From contig PALG01000033.1 of assembly GCA_002707025.1 (NCBI GenBank), forward strand, positions 62,001 to 126,000: a stretch of 64,000 nucleotides of DNA. Direction: 5' to 3'. This DNA comes from Flavobacteriaceae bacterium (GTDB taxonomy: Bacteria > Bacteroidota > Bacteroidia > Flavobacteriales > Flavobacteriaceae). A program made the translations under genes and the position numbers. The notes below the pieces were generated by a model. That model saw only the letters and a program-made list of their open reading frames with translations. It did not search any database and was not told the DNA's origin. Every line of letters begins with the position of its first letter. The stretch's first letter is position 1. Of this stretch, positions 15,781 through 24,967 are shown one piece after another.

Positions 15781-17652
15781 ATGTTTGAGAAAGAATATGA
15801 CGTCATTGTAGTAGGTGCTGGGCATGCAGGTTCTGAAGCTGCTGCAGCGGCAGCTAATTTAGGCTCTTCTACCCTATTGATTACCATGAACCTTCAAAAT
15901 ATTGCCCAAATGTCCTGTAATCCCGCTATGGGTGGAATTGCTAAGGGGCAGATTGTGCGTGAAATTGATGCTATGGGCGGTTACAGTGGTATCGTTTCAG
16001 ATAAAACAGCTATCCAATTTAAAATGCTTAACAAATCTAAGGGTCCTGCCATGTGGAGTCCTCGCGTGCAAAGTGATCGTATGCGATTTGCAGAGACCTG
16101 GCGTTATATGTTGGAGCAAACCCCCAATTTGGATTTTTATCAGGAAATGGTCACGGGTATTGTTGTTGAAAATGAAAAAATATGTGGTGTAAAAACTTCA
16201 TTGGGGATTACCATTCGAGCTAAAAGTGTTGTGTTAACCAATGGTACTTTTCTAAATGGATTAATTCATATTGGAGAAAAACAATTGGGCGGAGGTCGAG
16301 CAGGAGAAAAAGCGGCCATAGGAATTACGAAAGATTTGATCGATATTGGTTTTGATGCGGGTCGAATGAAAACTGGAACCCCTCCCAGGGTGGATGGAAG
16401 GTCTTTGGATTTTTCTAAAATGATTCTACAACCCGGGGATGATGATCCTCAAAAATTTTCCTATTCCGATGTTACCCAGCCCTTGAAAGAGCAACGTCCC
16501 TGCCATATGAGTCATACCAGTCTTCTGGTACACGATTTACTAAAAGAAGGTTTTGATCGTTCCCCTATGTTTAACGGATCGATTCAAAGTATTGGCCCGC
16601 GCTATTGCCCTTCCATTGAAGACAAAATTAACCGCTTTGCCGATAAGGACCGTCACCAACTTTTTGTAGAACCAGAAGGATGGAATACCGTTGAATATTA
16701 TATCAATGGTTTTTCCACTTCTCTTCCAGAAGAAGTTCAATTTAAAGCTTTAAGGGCCTGTGCGGGTTTTGAGCATGTAAAGTTTTTTAGACCTGGATAT
16801 GCTATTGAATATGATTATTTTCCTCCCACGCAATTACGTCATACCTTAGAAACTAAATTAGTCTCTGGTTTGTATTTTGCAGGGCAAATTAATGGCACAA
16901 CTGGATACGAGGAAGCTGCTTCACAGGGAATGATGGCAGGTATCAATGCTCACTTAAAAGTACATGAAAAGGAACCTTTTATCCTGAAAAGGGATGAAGC
17001 CTATATTGGAGTGCTAATTGACGACCTAATTACGAAGGGAACAAAAGAGCCCTACCGAATGTTCACCTCTAGAGCAGAATACCGTACGTTGTTAAGACAG
17101 GACAATGCCGATTTCAGGTTAACACCTAGATCTTTTGAAATTGGTTTGGCTTCTGAAACCCGTATGAAAAAGATGGAAGATAAGTATGCTAAGAGTGATG
17201 CTTTTATCCAATTCTTTAAAGATACCAGTGTTGCTCCAGAGATCATGAACCCTATTTTGGAAGCCAATCATTCTGCTTTAGTAACACAAAGCGACAAAAT
17301 GTTTAAGTTTTTTTCTAGGCCGAAGATCGACATGCAGGCTATGAGAAAAATTGACACTGTAGAGGCTTATGTTCAGGAAAACAATTTGGATACTGAAGTT
17401 TTGGAGCAAACGGAAATTCAGGTAAAATATTCGGGTTATATTGAGAAAGAAAAGAACAATGCCGATAAGCTTCATCGCTTGGAAGGAATTCAAATACCTG
17501 AAAATTTTGATTACACCAAATTGAAATCCTTGTCGTATGAAGCTCGGGAAAAACTTTCAAAAATAAAACCCACAAGTGTAAGTCAAGCCTCAAGAATAAG
17601 TGGCGTTTCTCCCAACGATATTTCTGTATTGTTAGTTTATATGGGGAGGTAA
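15781..17652 (+). CDS. mnmG: tRNA uridine-5-carboxymethylaminomethyl modification enzyme MnmG (GidA)
   Basis: With MnmE, this FAD enzyme installs the cmnm5 group on wobble uridine 34 of several tRNAs. The 623-residue product starts with the dinucleotide fold DVIVVGAGHAGSEAAAAAANLG, then NPAMGGIAKGQIVREIDAMGG, and FLNGLIHIGEKQLGGGRAGE, all MnmG signatures. The second half has GLYFAGQINGTTGYEEAASQGMMAG (FAD-domain end) and the helical C-terminal domain with SQASRISGVSPNDISVLLVY. Length is standard. In many bacteria gidA lies near oriC; here it is bracketed by two parS-like sites. mnmE is not in the window. Confidence 0.97.
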   Translation: MFEKEYDVIVVGAGHAGSEAAAAAANLGSSTLLITMNLQNIAQMSCNPAMGGIAKGQIVREIDAMGGYSGIVSDKTAIQFKMLNKSKGPAMWSPRVQSDRMRFAETWRYMLEQTPNLDFYQEMVTGIVVENEKICGVKTSLGITIRAKSVVLTNGTFLNGLIHIGEKQLGGGRAGEKAAIGITKDLIDIGFDAGRMKTGTPPRVDGRSLDFSKMILQPGDDDPQKFSYSDVTQPLKEQRPCHMSHTSLLVHDLLKEGFDRSPMFNGSIQSIGPRYCPSIEDKINRFADKDRHQLFVEPEGWNTVEYYINGFSTSLPEEVQFKALRACAGFEHVKFFRPGYAIEYDYFPPTQLRHTLETKLVSGLYFAGQINGTTGYEEAASQGMMAGINAHLKVHEKEPFILKRDEAYIGVLIDDLITKGTKEPYRMFTSRAEYRTLLRQDNADFRLTPRSFEIGLASETRMKKMEDKYAKSDAFIQFFKDTSVAPEIMNPILEANHSALVTQSDKMFKFFSRPKIDMQAMRKIDTVEAYVQENNLDTEVLEQTEIQVKYSGYIEKEKNNADKLHRLEGIQIPENFDYTKLKSLSYEAREKLSKIKPTSVSQASRISGVSPNDISVLLVYMGR

Positions 17653-17661
17653 TCCCTTAAT

Positions 17662-17677
17662 TGTTTCACGTGGAACA
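17662..17677. promoter_or_regulatory. parS: parS-like ParB-binding site 2
   Basis: TGTTTCACGTGGAACA, identical to site 1 at 15 of 16 positions and to TGTTNCACGTGAAACA at 15 of 16. It lies nine bases after the mnmG stop and eight bases before the methyltransferase TTG, 1905 bases from site 1. Both sites avoid coding sequence. Confidence 0.7.
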
Positions 17678-17685
17678 TAGTTGAT

Positions 17686-18525
17686 TTGATAAAACCTAAA
17701 GTACATATTGAAACCAAGGATTTTCTTGTTACGGGAGAGTCTTTTGCTTTGGTCTGGGACGAAACGCACTCTATGCTCCTCACTACACCACTACCTGAAG
17801 CAGCAGCCTTGTCTAAATACTATCAAAGCGACGAATACATTTCGCATACCGATTCTAAAAAGGGCCTTTTTAATTTCTTATACCAATGGGTGAAAAATTA
17901 TTCTATAAAAAGTAAGCTCTCTCTATTATCTTCTTTTCAAAAGAAAAAAGGAACTTTATTGGATATTGGAGCAGGAACAGGTGATTTTTTGAAAGCAGCT
18001 CAAAATAAGGGTTGGGTTGTTCGTGGAGTCGAAGTGAATGAACAAGCAAGAACTCTTTCTGAAAGAAAAGGAATTCCCCTAGAAGAAAATTTAGATAATT
18101 TCATCGACCAACAGTTTGACGTCGTTACTTTGTGGCACGTGTTGGAGCACCTTCCAGATTTGCACAATTCCATTTCAAAAATGGAACGACTGGTAAAAGA
18201 AGGCGGAACGCTCATAATTGCCGTGCCAAATTTTAATTCTTTCGACGCAAAATATTATGGGGCATATTGGGCAGCTTATGATGTGCCGAGGCATTTATGG
18301 CATTTTTCAAAAAAAAGCATGTCTACACTTTTTTCTAAGCAAATGCATTTGGTAAAAATCAAGCCCATGATGTTTGATTCTTTCTATGTGAGCCTACTTT
18401 CAGAAAAATACAAAACAGGAAAATCGTTTTCCTTAAGGGCGTTTTGGATTGGTTTGCTTTCAAATTTAAAAGCACGAAGCACAAAGGAGTATTCTTCCCT
18501 TATTTATTGCTATAAAAAGCAATAA
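17686..18525 (+). CDS. Class I SAM-dependent methyltransferase
   Basis: A 279-residue cytosolic methyltransferase of the Methyltransf_23 type. An N-terminal segment with DETHSMLLTTPLPEAAALSKYYQSDEYISHTD precedes the SAM-binding motif I (LLDIGAGTGDFLKAAQNKG, near residues 90-108), motif II-like FDVVTLWHVLEHLPD and motif III-like LVKEGGTLIIAVPN. The HLWHFSKKSM phrase is common to the branch. Its substrate is unknown; in Bacteroidota such genes often sit beside mnmG. The start is TTG, 33 bases after mnmG, with parS-like site 2 between them. Confidence 0.83.
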   Translation: MIKPKVHIETKDFLVTGESFALVWDETHSMLLTTPLPEAAALSKYYQSDEYISHTDSKKGLFNFLYQWVKNYSIKSKLSLLSSFQKKKGTLLDIGAGTGDFLKAAQNKGWVVRGVEVNEQARTLSERKGIPLEENLDNFIDQQFDVVTLWHVLEHLPDLHNSISKMERLVKEGGTLIIAVPNFNSFDAKYYGAYWAAYDVPRHLWHFSKKSMSTLFSKQMHLVKIKPMMFDSFYVSLLSEKYKTGKSFSLRAFWIGLLSNLKARSTKEYSSLIYCYKKQ

Positions 18526-18527
18526 AA

Positions 18528-18620
18528 CCTGCATATAAGCCTTTTAAAGGATTTTACACGATACATCCTGTCCATAGAGCGGAAACAAACAAAAACCTTC
18601 TCAAAAGGCTTTAAAACAGG
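18528..18620. ncRNA. Candidate structured RNA or long stem in the spacer
   Basis: Layered inverted repeats: CCTG (18528-18531) with CAGG (18617-18620); then, after five unpaired bases on each side, AAGCCTTTT (18537-18545) with AAAAGGCTT (18603-18611); then AAGG (18547-18550) with CCTT (18596-18599). An alternative hairpin AGGAT (18548-18552) / ATCCT (18565-18569) excludes the innermost helix. It lies between two converging genes and lacks a clean T-run. Transcription direction is not known. It matches no RNA family I recognise. Confidence 0.3.
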
Positions 18621-18671
18621 CAACTAATAATAGTTTTTAGTTATATAAAAATTATAAAAAATAGAGTGTAA

Positions 18672-19856
18672 TTATACCTTTTCTTTTTTATGGATATAAC
18701 GGGTAAGATTAATGGAAAGATCGGTAAAAATAATTTTAGCATTTCCGTTTCGCTCTATGTGATAAGCAGCATCTTCTAGAGATTGTGTTATGTCAAAAAT
18801 GTTATTTTGATGTACGAAAGGGGCAAATTTTTCCAAGCTGAATTTAGGATCTAGTGCTTCAAAATACAATAGCGAGTCTGCTTTGTAGTTTTTTAGCAAT
18901 GCTTGACGGAAAAGCTCCACACAATATTGAAGAAAATTCTTTTGGGTTTCGCGTCCTTTTGCCGCCATTAAATCACTCCATTGTAATAATTCCTGAATGG
19001 CTTTTTTATTTCCCTTGGCTTTAAATGCCGTTCGAACCCATAAAATAAACCACTCTTCAAAAAGGGTTTCTTCACTATTTTTTTCAAAAATTTGAAGGGC
19101 TTTATTGAAATCGCCTTGCGATTGCCGACTAATTTTGATGGCTTCATTTTCGGGAATCTGGAGTTTATGCTGAAGTGCTTCTGCAATGGATGCTTCCGAA
19201 AGAAGCGGGATTTGAAGTCTTTGGCAGCGGGAGTAGATGGTATTTATAATTTGCCCCTCATTTTCTGTTAACAATAAAAGAACCGTCTTTTGGGGAGGTT
19301 CTTCTACCATTTTCAGAATTTTGTTGGCACACTCCGTATTCATCTTTTCGGCCATCCAAATCACCATCACTTTATAACCACCTTCATAGGATTTCAAAGC
19401 TAATTTCTTGGACATTTCCTCAGCTTCGCGCACATTGATATTTCCTTGCTTATTTTCTATTCCCAACGTTTGAAACCACTGAAAGAGGGAACCATACGGA
19501 TGTTTTTGCACAAAATTCCTCCATTCTTCTGAAAATGAACTAGATACTGCATTCTTTTTTACCACATCGTTTGTGTTGATGGGATACACAAAGTGTAGGT
19601 CGGGATGGGTTAAATGTGCTACTTTTTTGGCACATTGCTCATAGGCAGGACTTCCTTTTTCATGATAAAAACACAATAGTTCCTTGGCATAAGCCATTGC
19701 CAAGGGGAGTAACCCACAACCATTGGATCCTACAAAAAGCTGTGCATGGGCTATACGTCCTTTTTCTACAGTGGTTTGTAAGTGCGATTTTAAATGATCT
19801 AAGCCAATAACTTCAGAAAAGTCCATAGGCAAATCTACATTTTTTTTAAAAGCCAT
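18672..19856 (-). CDS. holB: DNA polymerase III delta-prime subunit
   Basis: Part of the clamp-loader that opens the sliding clamp at primed DNA. The 394-residue product begins with [41 protein letters not shown]: the AAA+ box II and a degraded Walker A without the usual Lys, as expected of delta-prime. [22 protein letters not shown] and the SRCQRLQIP sensor motif follow. The C-terminal part is helical. It is longer than E. coli HolB (334) but near other Bacteroidota forms as I recall them. Divergent from pgk with 43 bases between starts. Confidence 0.88.
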   Translation of the reverse strand: MAFKKNVDLPMDFSEVIGLDHLKSHLQTTVEKGRIAHAQLFVGSNGCGLLPLAMAYAKELLCFYHEKGSPAYEQCAKKVAHLTHPDLHFVYPINTNDVVKKNAVSSSFSEEWRNFVQKHPYGSLFQWFQTLGIENKQGNINVREAEEMSKKLALKSYEGGYKVMVIWMAEKMNTECANKILKMVEEPPQKTVLLLLTENEGQIINTIYSRCQRLQIPLLSEASIAEALQHKLQIPENEAIKISRQSQGDFNKALQIFEKNSEETLFEEWFILWVRTAFKAKGNKKAIQELLQWSDLMAAKGRETQKNFLQYCVELFRQALLKNYKADSLLYFEALDPKFSLEKFAPFVHQNNIFDITQSLEDAAYHIERNGNAKIIFTDLSINLTRYIHKKEKV

Positions 19857-19872
19857 TCATGGTATAAAAACT

Positions 19873-19880
19873 TATATTTG
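19873..19880 (+). promoter_or_regulatory. Predicted -7 element of pgk
   Basis: TATATTTG, an exact TAnnTTTG match 19 bases before the pgk ATG, in the 43-base divergent gap with holB. No convincing -33 TTG; that position lies inside the holB start region. Confidence 0.5.
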
Positions 19881-19899
19881 TTTCTTAAAAATAGAATTC

Positions 19900-21087
19900 A
19901 TGAAAACCTTAGACCAATTTAATTTTCAAAATAAAAAAGCTTTAATCCGTGTGGATTTCAACGTTCCTTTAAACTCTGATTTTGAAGTAACCGATACCAC
20001 GCGTATTGAAGCTGCGAAACCTACCATTATTAAAATTTTGGAAGATGGCGGAAGCTGTATCTTAATGTCACATTTAGGGAGACCCAAGAATAGCGAAGAG
20101 GAGTTTTCATTAAGGCATGTGGTCGATGCAGCAAGCAATATTTTAGGCGTTCATGTTAAATTTGTAAAGGATTGTGTTGGCGATTTGGTAGAAGAAGCTA
20201 TTGCCAACCTTAAATCGGGTGAAATTCTTCTCTTGGAAAATCTTCGGTATTACCCAGAGGAACAAAAAGGAGAAAAAGATTTTGCTGAAAAGCTTTCCCA
20301 GTGGGGCGATGTTTATGTAAACGATGCCTTCGGAACTGCCCACAGAGCCCATGCTTCCACAGCGGTTATCGCTCAGTTTTTTCCAGAAAATAAATGTTTT
20401 GGATACTTGTTGGCTTCTGAAATTGAAAATGTCAATAAGGTATTGAGCGATAGTGAATCTCCCGTAACAGCCATCATTGGAGGGGCGAAGGTATCTTCAA
20501 AAATCACTATCATTGAAAATATTTTAGATAAAGTAGACCACTTGATTATTGGTGGCGGAATGGCCTTTACCTTTGTAAAAGCGAAGGGCGGAAGCATTGG
20601 AAACTCGTTAGTGGAAGATGATAAACAGGAATTGGCCTTAGAGATTCTTAAAAAGGCGAAAGCTAAAAATGTAGAAGTTCATTTACCGGTAGACACCATT
20701 GCTGCCGATGATTTTAACAATGCTGCAAATACACAAACGGTACCTATTGGTGAAATCCCCGAGGGATGGATGGGTGTGGATGCGGGCCCAAAAACCCGTG
20801 AAAATTTTGCGGAAGTTATTAAAGGATCTAAAACCATTTTATTTAATGGTCCTGTAGGCGTTTTTGAAATGCCCAACTTCGCTAAAGGGACCATTGCTGT
20901 TTGTGAAGCGATTGCTGAAGCCACTACCAATGGCGCCTTTTCTTTAGTAGGGGGAGGGGATAGCGTGGCTGCTGTGAAGCAATTCGATTTTGGAGATAAA
21001 GTGAGCTACGTTTCTACTGGAGGCGGTGCCATGCTCGAAATGCTAGAGGGGAAAACGCTCCCTGGGATAGCAGCAATTATGGAGTAA
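19900..21087 (+). CDS. pgk: Phosphoglycerate kinase
   Basis: Transfers phosphate between 1,3-bisphosphoglycerate and ADP in glycolysis and runs in reverse in gluconeogenesis. The 395-residue product has [14 protein letters not shown] (PGK signature), SHLGRPKN, the [16 protein letters not shown] motif, [25 protein letters not shown], and the C-terminal nucleotide site [16 protein letters not shown] and [18 protein letters not shown]. Length and motifs are complete. A lytic transglycosylase gene follows after 77 bases. Confidence 0.97.
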   Translation: MKTLDQFNFQNKKALIRVDFNVPLNSDFEVTDTTRIEAAKPTIIKILEDGGSCILMSHLGRPKNSEEEFSLRHVVDAASNILGVHVKFVKDCVGDLVEEAIANLKSGEILLLENLRYYPEEQKGEKDFAEKLSQWGDVYVNDAFGTAHRAHASTAVIAQFFPENKCFGYLLASEIENVNKVLSDSESPVTAIIGGAKVSSKITIIENILDKVDHLIIGGGMAFTFVKAKGGSIGNSLVEDDKQELALEILKKAKAKNVEVHLPVDTIAADDFNNAANTQTVPIGEIPEGWMGVDAGPKTRENFAEVIKGSKTILFNGPVGVFEMPNFAKGTIAVCEAIAEATTNGAFSLVGGGDSVAAVKQFDFGDKVSYVSTGGGAMLEMLEGKTLPGIAAIME

Positions 21088-21164
21088 ATGAAGAAGATTT
21101 AGAGATTTTGTTGCAATTGCTTATTTTTAGCAAAATTTTTAACCCAAATCTTCGTTAGCAACCT

Positions 21165-22742
21165 ATGTTTCAAAAGGTTTTATGGGCAACAGCCTTCTTG
21201 TTTTGTGGATTTTCCTGGGCACAGGAAGAAACTTCCGCAAATAAAAAAAACGACACCTTATCGCTTCCGGCCAAAAGAATGCAGGTGGTCGACACTATTG
21301 CAGTGACCAGCGTGGACAGCGAACTTCCTACCACAATCATGTCTGCCCAAGTAAAAGATACGATTATCTATGCTTTGGAAGACCTTCAGAAGGCACGAAA
21401 AATGGATTCCCTGTGGTTACACCAACTCTATAACAATGAGCTTTTTGAAGAGATTTATGGTTCGGTGGTCGAAATGGATTTTGAACCTGTAGCATACGAA
21501 GAACTTTCTACCGAATTGCTTAAAGAAAGATTGAAAGAGTTGGATGCGCGTACGCCGTTTCACGTGGAATACAATCCCTCTTTAGAAAGCGTTATTAAGG
21601 GCTATTTAAAAAATCGTCGCCGTACCATGGCGCAATTAATGGCTTTAAGCGATTATTACTTTCCCATGTTTGAGGAAGAGCTGGCTAGACAAGGGCTTCC
21701 TATGGAAATGAAGTATCTGGCTATTGTGGAATCGGCCCTTGACCCTAAGGCTACATCTCGTGTTGGCGCACAAGGTTTGTGGCAATTCATGTTTCAAACC
21801 GGGAAAATATTTGGTTTGGAAGTGAGTAGTTATGTTGATGAGCGCAATGACCCCTTAATGGCCACGGAAGCGGCTTGTAAATACTTAAAAAGCCTTCATA
21901 AGAGTTTAGGGGATTGGGACCTTGCCCTAGCAGCCTACAATAGTGGCCCAGGAAATGTATCTAAAGCCATCCGACGGTCGGGTGGACACACAAATTATTG
22001 GAACATTCGCCATAATTTACCTCGAGAAACCGCGGGTTATGTTCCTGCTTTTTTGGCGACCATGTATATTTTTGAATTTGCGGAGGAACACGGATTTAAA
22101 AGTGCGGGGCCAAAATTCCCCTATATTGCGACCGATACTCTCAAAGTAAAGAAAATGATTACTTTGGAGCAAGTTGCCAAAGTAACAAACCTGGAGGTTG
22201 CCGAAGTAGAATTCCTAAACCCTTCCTATAAATTGGGAATCATCCCTGTTGTAAAAGATGAAAATTATGTGTTGCGGTTGCCCATTGATGCTATTGGGAA
22301 ATTTGTGAGTAACGAAGAGGCTATTTACGGTTTAGCTGAAAAGGAATTTAATGAGAGGGAAAAACCGCTTCCTGAATTTATTGAGCAATCAGATAAAATT
22401 AGGTATCGGGTTCGAAGTGGGGATTATTTAGGGAAAATTGCCCAAAAATATGGCGTTGGGGTGAGCCAAATAAAGCGCTGGAATGGTTTACGAAGCAATA
22501 ACCTTCGTATAGGACAGCGACTTACCATTTATCCGAGAAAAACGGTTTCAAAACCCGCCAAGGAAACAACAAAGGTAGCCTCAAATACAAATGAAAAAAC
22601 CTATACCGTCCAAAAAGGAGATACATTATGGAGTATTTCCCGAAAATTTCCCAACATTTCTATTGAAGATTTAAAAAAGTGGAACGATATTAGCAGTAGT
22701 AATCTTAAACCTGGAATGAAGCTTAAAATCTCAAAAAGCTGA
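21165..22742 (+). CDS. MltD-like lytic transglycosylase with two LysM domains
   Basis: A 525-residue exported enzyme that should cleave peptidoglycan glycan strands to 1,6-anhydro ends. Signal peptide about 1-19 (LWATAFLFCGFSWA). The SLT domain (about 165-310) shows EMKYLAIVESALDPKATS with the catalytic Glu, GAQGLWQFM, and LALAAYNSGPGNVSKAIRRSGG. Two LysM peptidoglycan-binding modules follow (about 407-450, YRVRSGDYLGKIAQKYGV; about 478-522, YTVQKGDTLWSISRKFP). The architecture matches MltD. A degenerate parS-like 16-mer lies within the gene at 21556. The DUF4837 gene follows after 21 bases. Confidence 0.9.
   Translation: MFQKVLWATAFLFCGFSWAQEETSANKKNDTLSLPAKRMQVVDTIAVTSVDSELPTTIMSAQVKDTIIYALEDLQKARKMDSLWLHQLYNNELFEEIYGSVVEMDFEPVAYEELSTELLKERLKELDARTPFHVEYNPSLESVIKGYLKNRRRTMAQLMALSDYYFPMFEEELARQGLPMEMKYLAIVESALDPKATSRVGAQGLWQFMFQTGKIFGLEVSSYVDERNDPLMATEAACKYLKSLHKSLGDWDLALAAYNSGPGNVSKAIRRSGGHTNYWNIRHNLPRETAGYVPAFLATMYIFEFAEEHGFKSAGPKFPYIATDTLKVKKMITLEQVAKVTNLEVAEVEFLNPSYKLGIIPVVKDENYVLRLPIDAIGKFVSNEEAIYGLAEKEFNEREKPLPEFIEQSDKIRYRVRSGDYLGKIAQKYGVGVSQIKRWNGLRSNNLRIGQRLTIYPRKTVSKPAKETTKVASNTNEKTYTVQKGDTLWSISRKFPNISIEDLKKWNDISSSNLKPGMKLKISKS
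21556..21571. promoter_or_regulatory. Degenerate parS-like sequence inside transglycosylase gene
   Basis: CGTTTCACGTGGAATA shares 14 of 16 bases with parS-like site 2, including the 13-base core GTTTCACGTGGAA. It lies within coding sequence (residues TPFHVEY), about 3.9 kb from site 2. Chance or codon constraint could explain it. Confidence 0.3.
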
Positions 22743-22763
22743 TTTTCAAAAAAATAACAACTC

Positions 22764-23747
22764 ATGCAACGGCTTATCTACCCACTGCTTTTTGTAAGCA
22801 TTCTTATTTTTTCATGTAATAATAGTTCAGAAAAAAGGGACACTTCTTTTTTAAAGGAATCGGTTGGCGCTATCAATGGGCTTCAAATAGTGATTAGTAA
22901 TCAACTTTGGAATGATTCGGTAGGGGAAAAGATTCGACAGCATTTTGCGGCTCCGGCCGACGGACTCCCGCAACAGGAACCGATTTTTTCCATCAACCAA
23001 ATGCAACCCGAAAACTTTACCGATTTTGCAAGAACTTACCGAACGTTTCTCTATGTTGATCTTGGCGAGAAAGACACGGTAAAACTCAAGAAAAACTCCT
23101 ACGCAAAACCTCAAATAGGGGCCTATATTACAGGAACATCTGAAGAAAAAATCATCGATTTAATTGAAGCCAACTACCAAAACATTATTGAAGTTTTTAA
23201 AGCTTCAGAAATTAAAGAGCGGCAACGTCGTACCAATATATCCCTCCTTAAACTTGATTCGTTGCAAGAACGTTTTGGGGTGTCCCTTAAGATTCCATCT
23301 GCGTATCGGGTCGCTTCTGCCTGTGACGACTTTTATTGGCTTCGGAAAGATTTAAAGTCGAATGGAAGCACCAACATTTTAATTTATGAAGTCCCTATGA
23401 ATGTAATAGGAAGGGATTCTACTATTATAGGGGACATTGTGATGATGCGGGATACCATAGGTTCTGGGTATTTGCCCGTAGAGGACGATGGGTTATTTGT
23501 CACAGAGGAAGCTTATGCGCCCTATCTTTTTACGACTCAGGTTGACGGGAAATTTGCTTATGAAACCAAAGGTACTTGGGAAGTAAAGGATGCTTTTATG
23601 GCAGGGCCTTTTGTGAATTACGCTATTAAAGACGAAGCAAACAATCGTTATCTTATTATGGAAGGATTTACCTATGCGCCCTCAATGGAAAAGCGGGACC
23701 TTCAATTTGAATTGGAATCGATCATAAAATCTGCAAAAATCCAATAA
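22764..23747 (+). CDS. DUF4837-family lipoprotein
   Basis: A 327-residue predicted lipoprotein (MQRLIYPLLFVSILIFSCNN, lipobox Cys 18). It fits DUF4837, a Bacteroidota family without known function. Visible landmarks are the N-terminal half with NGLQIVISNQLWNDSVGEKIR, PLPQQEPIFSINQM-like and YRTFLYVDL segments, a middle region with FGVSLKIPSAYRVA, the polar DFYWLRKD, and the ending TYAPSMEKRDLQFELESIIKS. It follows the transglycosylase gene by 21 bases and ends in a strong terminator, so the two exported products are probably co-expressed, possibly for envelope work. Confidence 0.78.
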   Translation: MQRLIYPLLFVSILIFSCNNSSEKRDTSFLKESVGAINGLQIVISNQLWNDSVGEKIRQHFAAPADGLPQQEPIFSINQMQPENFTDFARTYRTFLYVDLGEKDTVKLKKNSYAKPQIGAYITGTSEEKIIDLIEANYQNIIEVFKASEIKERQRRTNISLLKLDSLQERFGVSLKIPSAYRVASACDDFYWLRKDLKSNGSTNILIYEVPMNVIGRDSTIIGDIVMMRDTIGSGYLPVEDDGLFVTEEAYAPYLFTTQVDGKFAYETKGTWEVKDAFMAGPFVNYAIKDEANNRYLIMEGFTYAPSMEKRDLQFELESIIKSAKIQ

Positions 23748-23786
23748 AGTAAAAAAACCCGAAGCATTGCTTCGGGTTTTTTTACT
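23748..23786. terminator. Strong bidirectional terminator
   Basis: Perfect 18-bp stem (23748-23765 with 23769-23786) and a three-base loop ATT. The core is CCCGAAGC/GCTTCGGG flanked by seven A on the left and seven T on the right. It serves the DUF4837 gene and the converging tatA. Confidence 0.92.
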
Positions 23787-23803
23787 TTATACAGTTAAGA
23801 AAA

Positions 23804-23989
23804 TTACTTTTTCTCTTCTATTTGATCGTTTTTTTCGTCTTTTGAGGCATCCTTAAATTCTTTGATACCACTTCCTAGGCCGCGCATTAGTTCTGGTATT
23901 TTCTTTCCACCAAAAAGTAACAACACAACCACCACAATCAGTGCTATCTGCCAAGGTCCTATCGCAAGGGGTAATACTAATGCTTCCAT
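23804..23989 (-). CDS. tatA: Twin-arginine translocase TatA/E-type subunit
   Basis: A 61-residue Tat subunit. An N-terminal membrane helix (about 10-26, [17 protein letters not shown]) is followed by the family's [22 protein letters not shown] amphipathic helix and a charged tail rich in Lys, Asp and Glu. TatA polymerises to form the pore for folded proteins. The F-G hinge is present. No tatC nearby. Start ATG is clear; a TAnnTTTG element lies 20 bases upstream on the same strand. Confidence 0.93.
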   Translation of the reverse strand: MEALVLPLAIGPWQIALIVVVVLLLFGGKKIPELMRGLGSGIKEFKDASKDEKNDQIEEKK

Positions 23990-24009
23990 TTTCTTAGAAA
24001 TTTATGATA

Positions 24010-24017
24010 CAAAGGTA
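24010..24017 (-). promoter_or_regulatory. Predicted -7 element of tatA
   Basis: Reverse strand TACCTTTG, an exact TAnnTTTG match 20 bases before the tatA ATG. No clear -33 element. Confidence 0.5.
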
Positions 24018-24050
24018 ACAAGAAATATGAACATATAACGTTGTAAAAGC

Positions 24051-24077
24051 AACTTTAGCATAAAGAGCGTACATTTG
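24051..24077 (+). promoter_or_regulatory. Predicted promoter of the M23 peptidase operon
   Basis: TTG (24051-24053), 16-base spacer, then TACATTTG (24070-24077), matching both Bacteroidota elements with a slightly short spacer. The ATG of the M23 gene is 21 bases downstream. Confidence 0.55.
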
Positions 24078-24098
24078 CAATAGAATTTCACCTTCAGA

Positions 24099-24965
24099 AT
24101 GCAGCAAAAAGAAAAAAGAGGAAAAAAAATAAAGAAGAAGCTTCTTCACAAATACCGTTTGGTGGTGTTAAACGAGGAAACCTTTGAAGAGCGGTTCTCC
24201 TTCAAGTTAAGCAGGCTTAATGTGTTTGTATTTAGTACCATTTTTGCCATTTTATTGATTGCTTCCACGACACTACTTATTGCATTTACACCGCTTCGGG
24301 AATACATTCCAGGCTATTCCTCTACCACGTTAAAGAAAAGAGCCACAGAGCTTACCTATGAAACGGATTCTTTACAACAAAGAATTTTGGTAAATGAGCA
24401 GTATCTTGAGTCGATTAAAAAAGTACTTACTGGAGACGTTAAGGCAGAAAACTTAAATAAAGACTCTATTTTGGAAGTGGTACAGCGAGAAATTAATGAA
24501 GGACAGTTTTTACCGTCTAAAGAAGATTCCTTATTGCGGGAAAAAGTACAGCAAGAAGATAAATACAATCCGTTAACAGACAATCCAGCGGTTAATTTTG
24601 TATTATTTCCACCCGTAAATGGAACGATTTCCGAAGCCTATAATCCTGAAGAAAAGCATTATGGGGTAGATATCGTAACGGTTCAGAATAGCCCTGTAAA
24701 GGCAGTAGCCGATGGAACGGTCATTTTTGCCGAATGGACCGCAGAAACAGGATATGTAATTATTGTGAAACATCCCTTTAACTTGATTTCTGTGTATAAA
24801 CACAATGCCTCCCTCACAAAATCGCAGGGCGATTTAATTAAAGCGGGTGAGGTCATTGCCGCTTCTGGAAATTCGGGAGAGTTTACCACGGGCCCGCATC
24901 TTCATTTCGAACTATGGAGTGACGGATATCCTATAAATCCTCAAAATTTTATCGATTTTAACTAA
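24099..24965 (+). CDS. Membrane-anchored M23 (LytM-type) peptidase
   Basis: A 288-residue protein with a basic cytosolic N-terminus (KEKRGKKIKKKLLHKYR), one membrane helix (about 45-66), a periplasmic helical linker, and an M23 domain (about 185-288). The zinc site looks complete: HYGVD (H-x3-D) and the GPHLHFELW HxH. It should cleave peptidoglycan cross-links or act as an activator of cell-wall hydrolases. The sequence is consistent with an active enzyme. The GH3-family gene starts two bases after its stop, so the two form one operon. Confidence 0.9.
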   Translation: MQQKEKRGKKIKKKLLHKYRLVVLNEETFEERFSFKLSRLNVFVFSTIFAILLIASTTLLIAFTPLREYIPGYSSTTLKKRATELTYETDSLQQRILVNEQYLESIKKVLTGDVKAENLNKDSILEVVQREINEGQFLPSKEDSLLREKVQQEDKYNPLTDNPAVNFVLFPPVNGTISEAYNPEEKHYGVDIVTVQNSPVKAVADGTVIFAEWTAETGYVIIVKHPFNLISVYKHNASLTKSQGDLIKAGEVIAASGNSGEFTTGPHLHFELWSDGYPINPQNFIDFN

Positions 24966-24967
24966 GT

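Noticed and set aside
18136-18141. CACGTG cores at 7232, 18136 and 52702 as further parS sites
   Set aside because: Only the six-base centre matches; the flanks TGTT and AACA are absent.
21093-21153. GAAGATTT / AAATCTTC inverted repeat between pgk and the transglycosylase gene
   Set aside because: Eight bases separated by 45 and no T-run; too weak to call a terminator or regulator.
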